Positions 52,081 to 62,793 of a DNA stretch of 64,000 nt are shown here, one piece after another. The notes beneath the pieces are model-generated. The model made no database searches and was not told the origin of the DNA. It was given only the letters and a program-made list of their open reading frames with translations. The stretch spans positions 248,001 through 312,000 of the forward strand of contig NZ_MTSZ01000001.1 of the NCBI RefSeq assembly GCF_002118315.1. The letters run 5' to 3'. The DNA comes from Kiloniella majae (GTDB taxonomy: Bacteria; Pseudomonadota; Alphaproteobacteria; Kiloniellales; Kiloniellaceae). Position 1 is the first letter of the stretch; each line of letters begins with the position of its first letter. The position numbers were made by a program, and so were the translations under genes.

Positions 52081-54075
52081 TTATGAAGCCGTTCTGATTT
52101 GAAGCAAGAATTTTTCGACCTCTTGCTTCAATTGATCCGAATTTTTACCTAATTCATCGGCGGCTGATAAAACTTGATTTGAAACTTTTCCGACCTCACC
52201 AGAAGCCTCTGTAACACCACTAATATTTGAAGAGACTTCCTGAGTTCCCGCAGCAGCTTGATCAACATTTCTGGCAATTTCCTGCGTCGCTGCTGTTTGC
52301 TCCTCAACTGCCGCGGCCACTGAAGCAGCAATTTGGTCGATTTGCTGAATAGTTTCACTGATACTATCAATAGAGCCAGCTGCAAGCCGGGTAGAAGACT
52401 GGATACCCTCCACTTGTCCGCGTATCTCCTCAGTTGCTTTCCCAGTCTGGTTAGCCAAATTCTTGACTTCGCTTGCGACAACGGCAAAGCCCTTGCCTGC
52501 ATCTCCTGCCCTCGCGGCTTCGATCGTTGCGTTAAGCGCCAAGAGGTTAGTTTGTTCAGCGATATCAGTAATTAAACTTATCACTTCTCCTATTTTTTCA
52601 GCAGCTTTAATAAGCTCATTAATATTATTTTTTGAATGTGTTGCCTGATTAACCGCTTCACGAGCGACAGTCGCAGACTGAGAGACCTGCTGGCTAATTT
52701 CATTACTGGATGCCGTTAACTCTTCCGTCGCAGCGGCAACGGTTTGAACATTGGAAGATGCTTCATTTGAAGCTGAAGCAACTGTCGAAGCCTGCGCTCG
52801 CGTTTCCTCTGATATAGCAGACATAGATTGCGCTGTTTGCTTAAGCTCTGAAGCCGCATTAGAGACAAAATCAACAACAGACCCAACACTGCTTTCAAAA
52901 TCCTCTGCCATTTGCGTCATAAGCTTGCGCTTTTCATCCTGATTTCGTTTCTCCGCCCCTTTTTGCTCATTTTCAAGTTTGGTATTTTGAATAATACCAA
53001 GTCTGAAAACTTCCACAGCACGGGCAATCGCCCCTATTTCATCTTTGCCGTCCTGCGCGGGTACCTCAACATCCGTATTACCCTGAGTTAACTGACCGAC
53101 AACCGCAGTAATTTTATTGATCGGGGACGAAATTTGACGGGCTATAAGAAAAACAACAAAAACAGCACCTGCTAATATAACCATCACAATCAATGCAATT
53201 TTTGCCATGGAATCAGTAATGTCGCCAAAAATTTCAACGGCGGGAACTTCAATAATAACAAATGATTGAATAGAAGGTATCCAAGAAGCACCTACAATCA
53301 TATCACCATTGTTTCCGTTGTAGCTTGCAAAATTAACAGCATCTTCATTTGCTTCTGAAGAAACTTTTAATAACGTTTCGGCAACATCCGATATGCCAAT
53401 GGCTTTTGTAATATTTTGATTTCCGATCAGTTCAGCATCACGATGCAGCTTGATCATACCGTCAACTGTTGTCAGATAAACAAACCCAGATTTTCCCACT
53501 TTGATATTCGCAATGTCTTTGGCCAATTCTTCTGCTCCGACACCAAGACCTACAGAAGCCAGTTTGCCGTTAACATCAACCCGGACATTTGTGAACATTT
53601 TCCACTTATTGCCAGTGGTTTCGTTCTTATCCAAAACCATTTCATAAGGTTGGTTACTCTCAATAAAAGCATCAAACCAAAATTTAATAGCCCCGCTTGC
53701 CCCTTCATTATAGCCGTTCTGATCATAATATTTACGAGAAACATTCGATACGAGCGAAACATTAAATGCCTGTGTTCTCTGCTGTACTCTTGAAGCATAT
53801 TTTTGCCACCCGGCAATGCCTTCAACAGATTCACCTTGCGCAAACCAATCCAGAACAAAAGTATTATCAGCAACCGCCAGCGACGTTGTTAAATAAACGT
53901 TCAGTCTTTTTTCAATATTGTTGCGAATAGACAAAACAGTTGCGGGTAACTCATTGTTATAAAGCCGCTTTGACACTAGATCAGTGGTTTGAAAGTAACT
54001 GATTGTTCCAGCAATCAAAATTGTGACACTCAATAAAACTGAAATTAGCAGCATTAGTTTATTACGTATCGTCAT
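52081..54075 (-). CDS. Methyl-accepting chemotaxis protein (Cache-HAMP-MCP)
   Basis: 664 aa. TM1 ([20 protein letters not shown]), a periplasmic dCache ligand domain (~35-280, with [20 protein letters not shown]), TM2 ([20 protein letters not shown]), HAMP ([20 protein letters not shown]) and a long coiled signalling domain. The hairpin tip reads [40 protein letters not shown]. No C-terminal tethering pentapeptide is present. It monitors a small external ligand and controls CheA. Confidence 0.92.
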   Translation of the reverse strand: MTIRNKLMLLISVLLSVTILIAGTISYFQTTDLVSKRLYNNELPATVLSIRNNIEKRLNVYLTTSLAVADNTFVLDWFAQGESVEGIAGWQKYASRVQQRTQAFNVSLVSNVSRKYYDQNGYNEGASGAIKFWFDAFIESNQPYEMVLDKNETTGNKWKMFTNVRVDVNGKLASVGLGVGAEELAKDIANIKVGKSGFVYLTTVDGMIKLHRDAELIGNQNITKAIGISDVAETLLKVSSEANEDAVNFASYNGNNGDMIVGASWIPSIQSFVIIEVPAVEIFGDITDSMAKIALIVMVILAGAVFVVFLIARQISSPINKITAVVGQLTQGNTDVEVPAQDGKDEIGAIARAVEVFRLGIIQNTKLENEQKGAEKRNQDEKRKLMTQMAEDFESSVGSVVDFVSNAASELKQTAQSMSAISEETRAQASTVASASNEASSNVQTVAAATEELTASSNEISQQVSQSATVAREAVNQATHSKNNINELIKAAEKIGEVISLITDIAEQTNLLALNATIEAARAGDAGKGFAVVASEVKNLANQTGKATEEIRGQVEGIQSSTRLAAGSIDSISETIQQIDQIAASVAAAVEEQTAATQEIARNVDQAAAGTQEVSSNISGVTEASGEVGKVSNQVLSAADELGKNSDQLKQEVEKFLLQIRTAS

Positions 54076-54342
54076 CTATCGATCCTCTGAGTAAACTCCT
54101 AAATCGACCTTTTGCCTAATGACACATAAACGACCATACATATAGCATCAGCAGACTCATTAAATCTTTAGGTCTGATTGCACACACATCTTTTGATATC
54201 GCCTTTACTTACAAAAGAACTTTACCATAATATCTTAAGGAAACCTGCTGACATCTTTAACACGAAGCAAAATAGTATTTTCAATCAATAACATTAACAA
54301 ACCATCGAGTTCACAAAACAAATCAATCCTGTTTAAATTACA

Positions 54343-55683
54343 TCACTCTCCTATCCCATAAAATTCAACGGGTTGAGTTTGCCCCCTGACAGTTGTCTCG
54401 CCGTGTAAGCATAAGTTTTGCATTGCTGACTTTGAAGGGGCCAACTTTGTATAGGTATGGCCGGACACCAGAAGAGACTGGCCTTTTTCTTTTGCCAGAG
54501 CTTCCAAACGGGCCGCCAGGTTCACCGCATCTCCGTAAACGGTATAGCTTTGGCGACCACCTCCACCGACATTACCTGCGACAACAGATCCGGTATTAAT
54601 GCCGATACGAATTGAAAGCTTCTCTCCGGCAAAGTAATCCTCATCCACACGTAACAACATCGCCTGCGCTGCCTTTAACGCATGTTCCGCGTGCTTGTTA
54701 TCCTCAAGCGGCACATTAAAAATCGCAAGAATCGCATCGCCGTGGAAGGTCGCAACAATACCACCATTTTCCATGATGACATTCGTCATTTCGTCAAAAT
54801 AACTATTAAGAACATCAACTGTTTTTGTTGGACCCAGACGCTCTGTCAGGCTTGTAAAGCCAACAACATCGGCAAAGAGAATAGTTGCCTCTCTCTCCAG
54901 CGGGGCAAGAAGTCCTTGATCGTTAATCATCGCTTCGACAATAGGTTCCGGTACAAACCGCCCGAATATCCCCGTAATGGACTGTCGATCACGTTCTGCC
55001 ATCAACTTATCTCTCAAGGTATTTTGAGCTCTCTTCATTACAATCGCGATCAAAACAGCAACCACCACCAGTATGATCGCTTCTTGAATACGACTGCCCG
55101 TGCCACCAAACATAGGGTCCAGAATGACCTTTATCGCGTCTTCAGCTGTCGGATTTCTGGGAACATGCCCCCAGTCAAGAACATCGCCATCCTTGTGCAC
55201 CACCCAAGCATAGGCACTAAGCCATCCAGCGGCGCCAATGCCTCCGGCCCATAAAACAAGCCTGGGCGAAAAGCTAAAGGCCGCAACGGCAAGAATTATA
55301 AAATAATAGGTAAGCAGGGGACTGCGGAAAATCATTACTTGAGGCAAATCCGCGGTTTGGTAGAGCGGTTGAGTTGCAATCAAGATCGAGAGAATAGCAA
55401 CATCAATAGCAACAAAAAGATATTTAACCCAAAACTTATCCCATCGTGTCCCAATGATACGATAATGCAACAACCCCAGAAAAATAAGCAGCAGAACAAG
55501 TATGCCAAACTTTAGAGAAACACCAGGTAAAGCCAATCGGGACAAAACAAGCCAAATACCTAAAATCAAAAGCGCAATCGTTCGCCCTGCAATAGCAAGT
55601 TTTAACCCTGCACTTTGAGCTTGATTAAAAGTTTGATCCAAGTCTGATGCCAGATCGGGATTGTGATATTTGCTTTGTGACAA
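54343..55683 (-). CDS. Membrane adenylate/guanylate cyclase (class III)
   Basis: 446 aa. Residues ~25-220 have about six membrane helices (AGRTIALLILGIWLVLSRLA, FGILVLLLIFLGLLHYRIIG, AIILVVVAVLIAIVMKRA). The catalytic domain (~250-440) has metal-site Asp in ATILFADVVGFTSLTERLG and in VATFHGDAILAIFNVP, plus IRIGINTGSVVAGNVGGGGR and YGDAVNLAARLEALAKE. All catalytic blocks look intact; cAMP synthesis is most likely. It is divergent from selO, and its promoter lies in 55684-55900. Confidence 0.88.
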   Translation of the reverse strand: MSQSKYHNPDLASDLDQTFNQAQSAGLKLAIAGRTIALLILGIWLVLSRLALPGVSLKFGILVLLLIFLGLLHYRIIGTRWDKFWVKYLFVAIDVAILSILIATQPLYQTADLPQVMIFRSPLLTYYFIILAVAAFSFSPRLVLWAGGIGAAGWLSAYAWVVHKDGDVLDWGHVPRNPTAEDAIKVILDPMFGGTGSRIQEAIILVVVAVLIAIVMKRAQNTLRDKLMAERDRQSITGIFGRFVPEPIVEAMINDQGLLAPLEREATILFADVVGFTSLTERLGPTKTVDVLNSYFDEMTNVIMENGGIVATFHGDAILAIFNVPLEDNKHAEHALKAAQAMLLRVDEDYFAGEKLSIRIGINTGSVVAGNVGGGGRQSYTVYGDAVNLAARLEALAKEKGQSLLVSGHTYTKLAPSKSAMQNLCLHGETTVRGQTQPVEFYGIGE

Positions 55684-55914
55684 ACTGAATTTTCCTCACT
55701 CAAGACTTGCTTAAACCTTGAAAGCTGTTGATTTGTTTTGGCACAATGCATGCCTTCAATCATTCTGCAGTTTAGAACGAACTTCCTAATCGGAGGTAAG
55801 CATTTTTTGTTTTCTATTGGATTTGGTGTCAGAGAACGGCGCTTTTTCATTGTTCATCCGCATCATAATCCCTAACTATTGAGAACATTAATTCATACAA
55901 CCAAGCTGGCCCAT

Positions 55915-57423
55915 ATGACCTCAACTTTAAACATTCCCTTTGATAACAGCTTTGCCGAACTGCCTGATCAGTTTTACACACGGCAAGATCCTGTGCCTGT
56001 AACGGCCCCCAAGCTGATTAAGGTGAATGAAAAGCTTGCAAGGCTTATGGGAATTGATCCTGCTGAATTGAAATCCGATGACGGTGTTCAGATACTTGCC
56101 GGGAATAATGTCCCCGATGGCGCATCACCACTGGCCATGGTTTATGCTGGGCATCAATTTGGGGGATGGTCACCTCGTCTGGGTGACGGACGCGCGATTT
56201 TGCTCGGCGAAACCATTGGAACCGATGGTATCCGCCGCGATATTCACCTCAAGGGTTCGGGGCGCACCCCCTATTCCCGTGGCGGTGATGGTCGTGCGTG
56301 GCTGGGGCCTGTCCTGCGTGAATATATCATCAGTGAAGCCATGGCAGCCTTGAATATTCCGACAACACGGGCACTGGCCGCGGTTGAAACGGGCAACAAG
56401 GTCCTCCGCGAAGAAGGCCCTTTGCCCGGCGCCATTATCACCCGGGTTGCCCAAAGCCATATCCGTGTCGGCACCTTTCAATATCACTATTCCCGCGGAG
56501 ACAAAGACGCCCTGCGCACGCTGGCAAACTATGTCATAGAACGTCATTATCCCGATGCCAAACAGGCACAAACCCCATATCGCGCGCTGATTGAAATGGT
56601 CATGGAAAGACAGGCCAGATTGATTGCCAAGTGGATGCAGGTTGGCTTTATCCACGGCGTCATGAATACGGATAATATGTCCATAGCGGGCGAAACCATC
56701 GACTTTGGCCCCTGTGCCTTTATGGATACTTACCACCCTGGCACTGTTTTTAGCTCGATTGATCACGCAGGCCGTTATGCCTGGGCAAAACAACCCGGTA
56801 TGGCACACTGGAACCTTTCCCAGTTTGCTCAGTCCCTGCTACCGATTTTACACGAAGATGCTCAAATCGCGGTTGGTATCGGCCAGGAAACCATTGATGA
56901 ATTTCAGGGTATTTTCAGCGATTATTACTTCGAAGGATTTGGCAAAAAACTCGGCCTTGTAACCTTACAGCAAGGTGACCCGGATTTTATTGGCGACACT
57001 CTAAAACTCTTGTCAGATAACGAAGTCGATTTCACCCTCTTCTTCCGCCATCTCACGGGCTACGCCCAGTCAGCCTTGGATCAAGGTCAAGGTGAGGAAA
57101 ATCATAAAGAAAAACTACAAAACCTGTTCAAAGATCCCGAAGCACTAACCAACTGGCTTCCCCAATGGCAAGCCCGACCGGATCAGGAAACAACGCCGAC
57201 CAAGGAACGCTTTGAGATCATGCGCACATCAAACCCGATCTTTATCCCTCGAAATCATCAGGTCGAAGCCATGATCCAAGCTGCTGTTGCAGGTGACTAT
57301 GGGCCTTTTGAGCAGCTCCACAGCGTTCTGTCAGATCCTTTCAACGAACAACCTGATAATGCTCATTACGAAGAGTCTCCCAAGCCCGAAGAAGTTGTCC
57401 ATGCTACTTTTTGCGGGACTTAA
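55915..57423 (+). CDS. selO: Protein adenylyltransferase SelO
   Basis: 502 aa, the usual length for bacterial SelO (YdiU/UPF0061). The start matches FDNSFAELPDQFYTRQDPVP. Then YAGHQFGGWSPRLGDGRAIL, LKGSGRTPYSRGGDGRAWLG and PVLREYIISEAM are seen. The kinase-like active site is HGVMNTDNMSIAGETIDFGP followed by CAFMDTYHPG. The closing VVHATFCGT has the Cys found at the C-terminus of bacterial members. It transfers AMP to protein hydroxyls using an inverted ATP and acts in redox stress. The ATG at 55915 fits the family; a TTG 36 bases upstream is open. Confidence 0.93.
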   Translation: MTSTLNIPFDNSFAELPDQFYTRQDPVPVTAPKLIKVNEKLARLMGIDPAELKSDDGVQILAGNNVPDGASPLAMVYAGHQFGGWSPRLGDGRAILLGETIGTDGIRRDIHLKGSGRTPYSRGGDGRAWLGPVLREYIISEAMAALNIPTTRALAAVETGNKVLREEGPLPGAIITRVAQSHIRVGTFQYHYSRGDKDALRTLANYVIERHYPDAKQAQTPYRALIEMVMERQARLIAKWMQVGFIHGVMNTDNMSIAGETIDFGPCAFMDTYHPGTVFSSIDHAGRYAWAKQPGMAHWNLSQFAQSLLPILHEDAQIAVGIGQETIDEFQGIFSDYYFEGFGKKLGLVTLQQGDPDFIGDTLKLLSDNEVDFTLFFRHLTGYAQSALDQGQGEENHKEKLQNLFKDPEALTNWLPQWQARPDQETTPTKERFEIMRTSNPIFIPRNHQVEAMIQAAVAGDYGPFEQLHSVLSDPFNEQPDNAHYEESPKPEEVVHATFCGT

Positions 57424-57503
57424 ACACACCTAATTGTTGCATAACTTTAAATCCTAAATTAAAACAGTTTTAAACTGTGCATTTAAATTGGGGGATTAGG
57501 TAA

Positions 57504-58784
57504 ATGCGAAACTTGTTAATTTTATCAGTAGCGTCTTTATTTACTTTTACTGGATGTCAAACTACCGTTAACCAAGTTGCGCATAAACCAGCAATTGAAA
57601 TATCCAATCAAGATGAATTAAAACCAATCGCGATCACAAAAGTGGTTGCCAAGATTAAAAGAGGGGCTGAAATTGGAGCTATCCAATTTGGAGCGTTTTG
57701 TATTGATCAAGGGAAAATTAACTGGAAGTCAGGTGGAAAGGTCAATCTATCCACCGAAGAACTCGTTGATGTTTTCAAAGACGAACTAGAACTTAATGGT
57801 TGGCCCGTGGTTGGGTCAACAGATGACTTGTTCTCAGGATACGATGTTTCGGGAGCAGAAATACTTGTCGCTGCGAAAATCTCACAAATAGAAAGTGCTG
57901 TTTGCTATCCCATGACAGGATTTGGCAACTTCACCGATGCAAAAGGGTCAATGCGAATTGACGTCGATTGGCAGATTTATAACCCGGCAAGAAAAGAGAT
58001 AATCGGAGAACTTTCATCCTCAGGTTCAGCAGAGGTTGGAACGATGACCTCAGGGGTAGAGTATGAGCTATTAAATAGTTCTTTTGCCTCTGCTGTTAAC
58101 AATTTGATCGCCACTCAAAAGTTTCTTTCCTTGGCTGAACGAAATAAGAATAGCCCTTCAAGTAAGCAAGTAGCCATTACAACAACCATTCCCAATAGTA
58201 ACATCAAAAACCAATCAGCCCTGAACCCCGTTAATACTGTAACTAATTCAACAGTTACAATAAGAACCTCAGTTGGGCATGGATCTGGCTTTGTCATAGG
58301 CGATGGAAATTACGTTTTAACAAATTCACATGTTATCGGCCAAGCAAAACACGCGACATTGATAACAAACAATGGCATAAAAATCGACGCCGACGTTTTG
58401 AGTTCAGATAAAGCACGTGATGTTGCTTTATTAAAACTAAATCATGTCAGATTGTTGCCTCTTCACCTAGACACAGAGAAACCGGCTTTGGCTCAAACAG
58501 TTTATGCAATAGGCTCACCTTTGGATGAAAGTCTGTCAGGCAGCGTTACAAAAGGTATCATCAGTTCTATACGTACCTTAGATGGTTATGAGTGGCTACA
58601 GTCTGATGTGGCGATTAATCCCGGGAATAGTGGCGGCCCACTTATTAATGAATCTGGGTCCGTAATAGGAATCTCCACCGCTGGTTACCAACGGGGAGGC
58701 TCTCAAGTCGGGGTAAACCTGTTCATCCCGATTAAAGACGCTCTGAAATTCCTTGGTGTTAAGCTTGAAGATATAAAAACTTAA
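57504..58784 (+). CDS. Lipoprotein with C-terminal trypsin-like (HtrA-type) protease
   Basis: 426 aa. The signal peptide with lipobox is NLLILSVASLFTFTGC. Residues ~30-215 form an unnamed domain (SGYDVSGAEILVAAKISQIE, SMRIDVDWQIYNP). A Ser/Asn-rich linker follows. The protease domain (~250-420) has the catalytic His in VLTNSHVIG, Asp in KARDVALLKL and Ser in VAINPGNSGGPLI. There is no PDZ domain, unlike DegP. It is expected to be membrane-anchored and face the periplasm. The role is unknown, perhaps surface or stress proteolysis. Confidence 0.85.
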   Translation: MRNLLILSVASLFTFTGCQTTVNQVAHKPAIEISNQDELKPIAITKVVAKIKRGAEIGAIQFGAFCIDQGKINWKSGGKVNLSTEELVDVFKDELELNGWPVVGSTDDLFSGYDVSGAEILVAAKISQIESAVCYPMTGFGNFTDAKGSMRIDVDWQIYNPARKEIIGELSSSGSAEVGTMTSGVEYELLNSSFASAVNNLIATQKFLSLAERNKNSPSSKQVAITTTIPNSNIKNQSALNPVNTVTNSTVTIRTSVGHGSGFVIGDGNYVLTNSHVIGQAKHATLITNNGIKIDADVLSSDKARDVALLKLNHVRLLPLHLDTEKPALAQTVYAIGSPLDESLSGSVTKGIISSIRTLDGYEWLQSDVAINPGNSGGPLINESGSVIGISTAGYQRGGSQVGVNLFIPIKDALKFLGVKLEDIKT

Positions 58785-58811
58785 ACGCATTCAAATACTT
58801 CAAAATTCGTT

Positions 58812-59171
58812 TCACTCATCAATAAAGCTCCAGGTGTCTGCCCCGTCGAATTTACGGATTTTAATGCCTTCGATATCGCTACGGTCGAACAGGCGTGCGT
58901 TAATTGCCATACGAGGCTCGGGGTATTTGTCCGTACCGATCCAGTGCGTGACACAACCGCAATTTTCGCAGTGATGGAAGGCAATTGTTTCATCGCCATG
59001 TTTATAGGCTTTAGTCTCGTTACCAGAACATTCAACCTTGATTTGATCCGGGGTTGAGTAGGTCCAGAGTGCCCCGTAACGATTACAGATAGAGCAGTTA
59101 CAACTTAAAAGAAATTCCGGTTTTTGCTTGATGGTCAGTCGAACCGCTTTGCAATGGCATGTTGCTTCCAC
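58812..59171 (-). CDS. GFA family (CENP-V/glutathione-dependent formaldehyde-activating-like) protein
   Basis: 119 aa. Zinc ligands are visible: CHCKAVRL, LSCNCSICNRYGALWTY, and FHHCENCGCVTHW. Overall length and pattern match the small GFA domain. Members bind zinc and sometimes glutathione; the substrate is seldom known. Convergent with the protease gene. Confidence 0.88.
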   Translation of the reverse strand: MEATCHCKAVRLTIKQKPEFLLSCNCSICNRYGALWTYSTPDQIKVECSGNETKAYKHGDETIAFHHCENCGCVTHWIGTDKYPEPRMAINARLFDRSDIEGIKIRKFDGADTWSFIDE

Positions 59172-59568
59172 TGTCTTCCCCCCCTGTTTTGACGTTGGCT
59201 GTTTTAATACGGATTGTAATTTATTTTGTGCATTTTATGATTTGTTCCTGCGAGAGTACTCAATTTTTCAAGCGAATTCATCCTGAAAACTAAAATCAAT
59301 ATTATTCAACAGAGCAGAGGGAATTGTTTAACCTCTGTGTGCTTTACTTTCTTGGCTGCACAACGTACAAGGACGCCAGCTTTCAAGTATTTTACGATAA
59401 AGTATGTACGGTGGACCCGACGAATGAAGAAATTGAGGTCCCCATTCACGTTACACCTGCCGCGCCTGTTCGTTAGCCATCCTAATTGATGGCCCTTGCC
59501 GCGCAGCCAGAAAATTGCCCAGAATATCCATATGGGATATTACGGCTAAATAATCAGAAAGATAAAAG
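59172..59568. other. Long leader region of the DEAD-box gene
   Basis: 397 bases without a clear gene. It holds an open frame of 45 codons (59339-59476, reading VLYFLGCTTYKDASFQ at its start) with no good ribosome site, and a small hairpin GCCAT/ATGGC at 59475-59492. Long structured leaders are common for cold-induced DEAD-box genes, so the region may control the helicase. Confidence 0.4.
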
Positions 59569-62076
59569 ATGTCCAATTCGGATAAGCCCGTCAACGACAC
59601 TCCAAAAGACGTTACAGAAAACATCGCAGAAGATACCTCCGTTGATACGCCTGTAGAAACCAGTACTGAAGAAAAAAATCCTGACGTTTCACCACAGGAT
59701 GAACAAGACGAAACGCATGATGCAGATACTGACGCGGATGCAGAAACCACTTCTGACTCAGAGGCCAACACTGACACCGCCGCAAACGCTGAACCAGACG
59801 CTGAACCAGAACAAGCTGATCCCTTTGAAGGCGTAGCTGCACCCTTGGCAAAAGCCTTGGCCCAAAAAGGCTATGCCAAACTGACCCCTGTTCAAAAAGC
59901 CGTTCTTGATCCAGAACTAGCCGATGCGGATGCGTTGGTTTCTGCGCAAACAGGTTCCGGTAAAACCGTTGCTTTTGGTATTGCCCTCGCCCCGACATTG
60001 TTGGAAGGACAAGATCACTTCAAACGCGCCGATGCGCCCTTTGCCCTGATCATCACCCCAACCCGTGAACTTGCCCTACAGGTCATGCGAGAGCTGGAAT
60101 GGCTCTATGGCGATACAGGCGCGCGTACAGCCACCTGCGTTGGTGGTATGGATATGCGCAGTGAACGTCGTGCGTTGGAACGTGGTGCGCATATTGTTGT
60201 TGGTACGCCCGGGCGTCTTCGGGACCATATTGAACGCGGTTCCCTGAACATTAGTGCCTTGAGGGCCGTTGTTCTAGATGAAGCGGATGAAATGCTTGAT
60301 CTCGGCTTCCGGGATGATCTGGAATATATGCTGGATACCACACCAAAAGAACGTCGCACGCTGATGTTCTCGGCGACTGTACCGCGCTCTATTGCCATGC
60401 TAGCCAAGCGTTATCAGCGTAATGCAGTTCGGATCAGCACCAAAGCCGAAGAAAAACAGCACAGCGATATTGAATACCGCGCCTTGACCGTTGCTCCTAA
60501 CGACAAGGAAAATGCGATCATCAATCTGGTTCGATATTATGAGCCAAAGAATGCGATTGTTTTCTGTGCGACCCGTGCAACGGTAAACCACATGACCAGC
60601 CGCTTTTCCAATCGCGGCTTTTCAGTCGTGGCTCTGTCCGGTGAGTTAAGTCAAAACCTTCGTAGCCATGCGATTCAAGCCCTGCGTGATGGGCGGGCAC
60701 AAGTCTGCATTGCTACAGACGTTGCCGCCCGTGGTATTGATCTACCAGATCTGGAACTCGTTGTTCATGCCGATATTCCCAAAAGCCGCGAACCACTGCT
60801 TCACAGGTCCGGCAGAACAGGCCGTGCAGGCCGTAAGGGTGTTTCTGCCCTTGTTGTGCCCTTTAACTGGCGTAAACGCACGGAACGGCTATTGGAAAGT
60901 GCCAAGGTTCAAGCAACCTGGGCCAAGCCGCCATCTGTTGAAGAAATTTTGCAACGAGATCGTGAGCGCTTCCTTGCCAACCCAACACTGATCGAGCCTA
61001 TAAAAGAAGAAGAACAGGCTTTCATCAAAGAGTTAATCGAAAAGCACGGCGCAGAACAGATTGCTGCTGCGTTAATTCGGACACAAAGCGCAGGACGTCC
61101 CGCGCCGGAAGAGCTAATCGACCGCCCGGAAAGACCATCACGAGAAAGAGATCGCGACAGAGGTGGCAGAGATCGTGGCGGCAGCGATCGGGACAGAGGT
61201 CGTGATCGCGACGAAGGGTACGAATACGGCAACGGCGGCAGACGCAATAACGCCCCTGGAACCCGTAAAGAGCGGGTAGATTTCGAAGACGGTGTCTGGA
61301 TTTCCATGACCGTCGGGCGCAAGCATACAGCAGACCCTAAATGGTTGTTGCCAATGGTTTGTCGTGCAGGGTGCATCACCAAAAAGGAAATCGGTGCTAT
61401 CCGCATTCACATGGCCGAAACCCATGTCGAGCTTACCCCTAAAGGCGCGGAAAAGTTCTTTGAGACCATTGGCGGTAGCAACCGGATTGAAAAAACCATT
61501 ACCGTTAAACGTCTGGAAGGTATTCCTGATCTGCCCGAAGATACGCTGGATGATAAAGACGGTCCCGGATACCACCGCCAGCCCAGAGAAAGCAAAAAAC
61601 ATAAGCAAAAACCGTTTCGCGATAACTTCAACCGAAGCGACCGGAGTAAAGAATACAGCCGTCGCGCGGCCGAAGGAAAAGACACCAAAGATCGGGATGA
61701 AAAATCTACTGATCGTAAATTTGGCGATAAACCTTACGGCAAAAAGAAATTTGGTGACCGCAAAGCGGGTGAGCGGGATTACGCAAAGAAAGATCACAAT
61801 CCCAAAGCTAAAACCAAGTTTAAAGGCAAATTTGGTTCTGATGGCAAGTTCCAAGGCCCCCAAGATGATAGCGGAAAAAAACCTTGGTTTGACGACAGTT
61901 CGGATAGCAAGCGTCGCGAAGGTGACAAAAAGCCATTTGGCAAAAAACCGTTCCGCGATAGCGCCAAAGGTCCAAAGTCAGGTGCGAAACCTTTCAAAGG
62001 TAAAGGCGGAAAACCAGCTGGTGATAAAGCAGGCGCCTCGACACTGAAACGGAAAAAATCGCCAAAGAAGGATTGA
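59569..62076 (+). CDS. DEAD-box RNA helicase, DeaD/CsdA-like
   Basis: 835 aa. Residues 1-85 are very acidic and Thr-rich (disordered). The helicase core has Q-motif FEGVAAPLAKALAQKGYAKL, motif I AQTGSGKT, PTRELALQ, DEAD as LDEADEML, SAT, and HRSGRTGRAGR. A DbpA-type RNA-binding domain follows (WISMTVGRKHTADPKWLLPM, GAIRIHMAETHVEL). The last ~230 residues are a Lys/Asp/Gly-rich basic tail. It unwinds RNA in ribosome assembly and RNA decay, often in cold. The long acidic head and basic tail are unusual in degree. Confidence 0.92.
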   Translation: MSNSDKPVNDTPKDVTENIAEDTSVDTPVETSTEEKNPDVSPQDEQDETHDADTDADAETTSDSEANTDTAANAEPDAEPEQADPFEGVAAPLAKALAQKGYAKLTPVQKAVLDPELADADALVSAQTGSGKTVAFGIALAPTLLEGQDHFKRADAPFALIITPTRELALQVMRELEWLYGDTGARTATCVGGMDMRSERRALERGAHIVVGTPGRLRDHIERGSLNISALRAVVLDEADEMLDLGFRDDLEYMLDTTPKERRTLMFSATVPRSIAMLAKRYQRNAVRISTKAEEKQHSDIEYRALTVAPNDKENAIINLVRYYEPKNAIVFCATRATVNHMTSRFSNRGFSVVALSGELSQNLRSHAIQALRDGRAQVCIATDVAARGIDLPDLELVVHADIPKSREPLLHRSGRTGRAGRKGVSALVVPFNWRKRTERLLESAKVQATWAKPPSVEEILQRDRERFLANPTLIEPIKEEEQAFIKELIEKHGAEQIAAALIRTQSAGRPAPEELIDRPERPSRERDRDRGGRDRGGSDRDRGRDRDEGYEYGNGGRRNNAPGTRKERVDFEDGVWISMTVGRKHTADPKWLLPMVCRAGCITKKEIGAIRIHMAETHVELTPKGAEKFFETIGGSNRIEKTITVKRLEGIPDLPEDTLDDKDGPGYHRQPRESKKHKQKPFRDNFNRSDRSKEYSRRAAEGKDTKDRDEKSTDRKFGDKPYGKKKFGDRKAGERDYAKKDHNPKAKTKFKGKFGSDGKFQGPQDDSGKKPWFDDSSDSKRREGDKKPFGKKPFRDSAKGPKSGAKPFKGKGGKPAGDKAGASTLKRKKSPKKD

Positions 62077-62147
62077 TGATCCAAAGCTCCAAAGAAGATT
62101 AGGGGTTTAAAGAAAGATCACTCGGTACTTATTGGCGTACATGATAC

Positions 62148-62179
62148 AGGAGCTACAATTTTTATTGTGGCTCCTTTTC
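62148..62179 (+). terminator. Intrinsic terminator of the DEAD-box gene
   Basis: AGGAGC-T-ACAAT pairs with ATTGT-G-GCTCCT around a 4-base loop, followed by TTTTC. It lies 72 bases after the stop codon. Confidence 0.8.
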
Positions 62180-62282
62180 ATATCAGTGTTTTCCATTCAT
62201 ACTAAAAAATACAACCTATAATTAACATGTCATCTGAAAATAATACATTTAAGAGCACCCTTATTGATAAGGAACTTAAGAC

Positions 62283-62768
62283 GTGAGCATTCAAACTGGC
62301 CGTACAGCTATTCTTGTACCGATGACCGAAGCAGATTACCCTGTCTGGCGTGAGCGCGGTATTAAAGCCTATGCGGAAGACAAAGCACAGTCAGGATACA
62401 GCCTTGAAAACGCACAGAAACTGTCCGAAGAATCATACGCAACAAGCCTGCCAAAAGGTGTAAACACGCCGGATAACTATATCTTCACTATTTTAAATGC
62501 TTCGGAACAACCCGTTGGAGCACTGTGGTTCGCCGTCAAGGAAGACTACGGTAAAAAGACCGCTTTCATTTATGATATTGAAATTAATCTGGCAGAACGT
62601 GGCAAGGGATTGGGCAAAGCAACCATGCTGGCGTTAGAAGCAGAGATAAAGAAACTTGGTATCAATAGAATTGGATTGCATGTCTTTGCCTTTAACAAAA
62701 CAGCACACGCACTCTATGCATCGCTTGGTTACAAAAGCACAGATATCACGATGGAAAAGATCATCTAG
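62283..62768 (+). CDS. GNAT-family N-acetyltransferase
   Basis: 161 aa. Acetyl-CoA site: IYDIEINLAERGKGLGKATM with the R-G-x-G-x-G/K pattern, then LGINRIGLHVFAFNKTAHAL and YASLGYKSTDITMEK at the end. The start is GTG after AAGGAACTTAAGAC. Substrate unknown. A stand-alone gene between two convergent or terminated units. Confidence 0.85.
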   Translation: MSIQTGRTAILVPMTEADYPVWRERGIKAYAEDKAQSGYSLENAQKLSEESYATSLPKGVNTPDNYIFTILNASEQPVGALWFAVKEDYGKKTAFIYDIEINLAERGKGLGKATMLALEAEIKKLGINRIGLHVFAFNKTAHALYASLGYKSTDITMEKII

Positions 62769-62793
62769 ATAACGATCTATATAGAATGTCCCC

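Noticed and set aside
54076-54342. Gene between the MCP and the cyclase
   Set aside because: The stretch is AT-rich with stops in all frames; it probably contains only the MCP promoter and the cyclase transcript end.
56170-56808. 212-codon minus-strand frame within selO
   Set aside because: selO is unmistakable on the plus strand; the reverse frame is a codon-bias shadow.
61138-61863. Long open frame on the minus strand inside the DEAD-box gene (241 codons)
   Set aside because: It is a shadow of the repetitive Lys/Asp/Gly tail of the helicase and has no family pattern or ribosome site.
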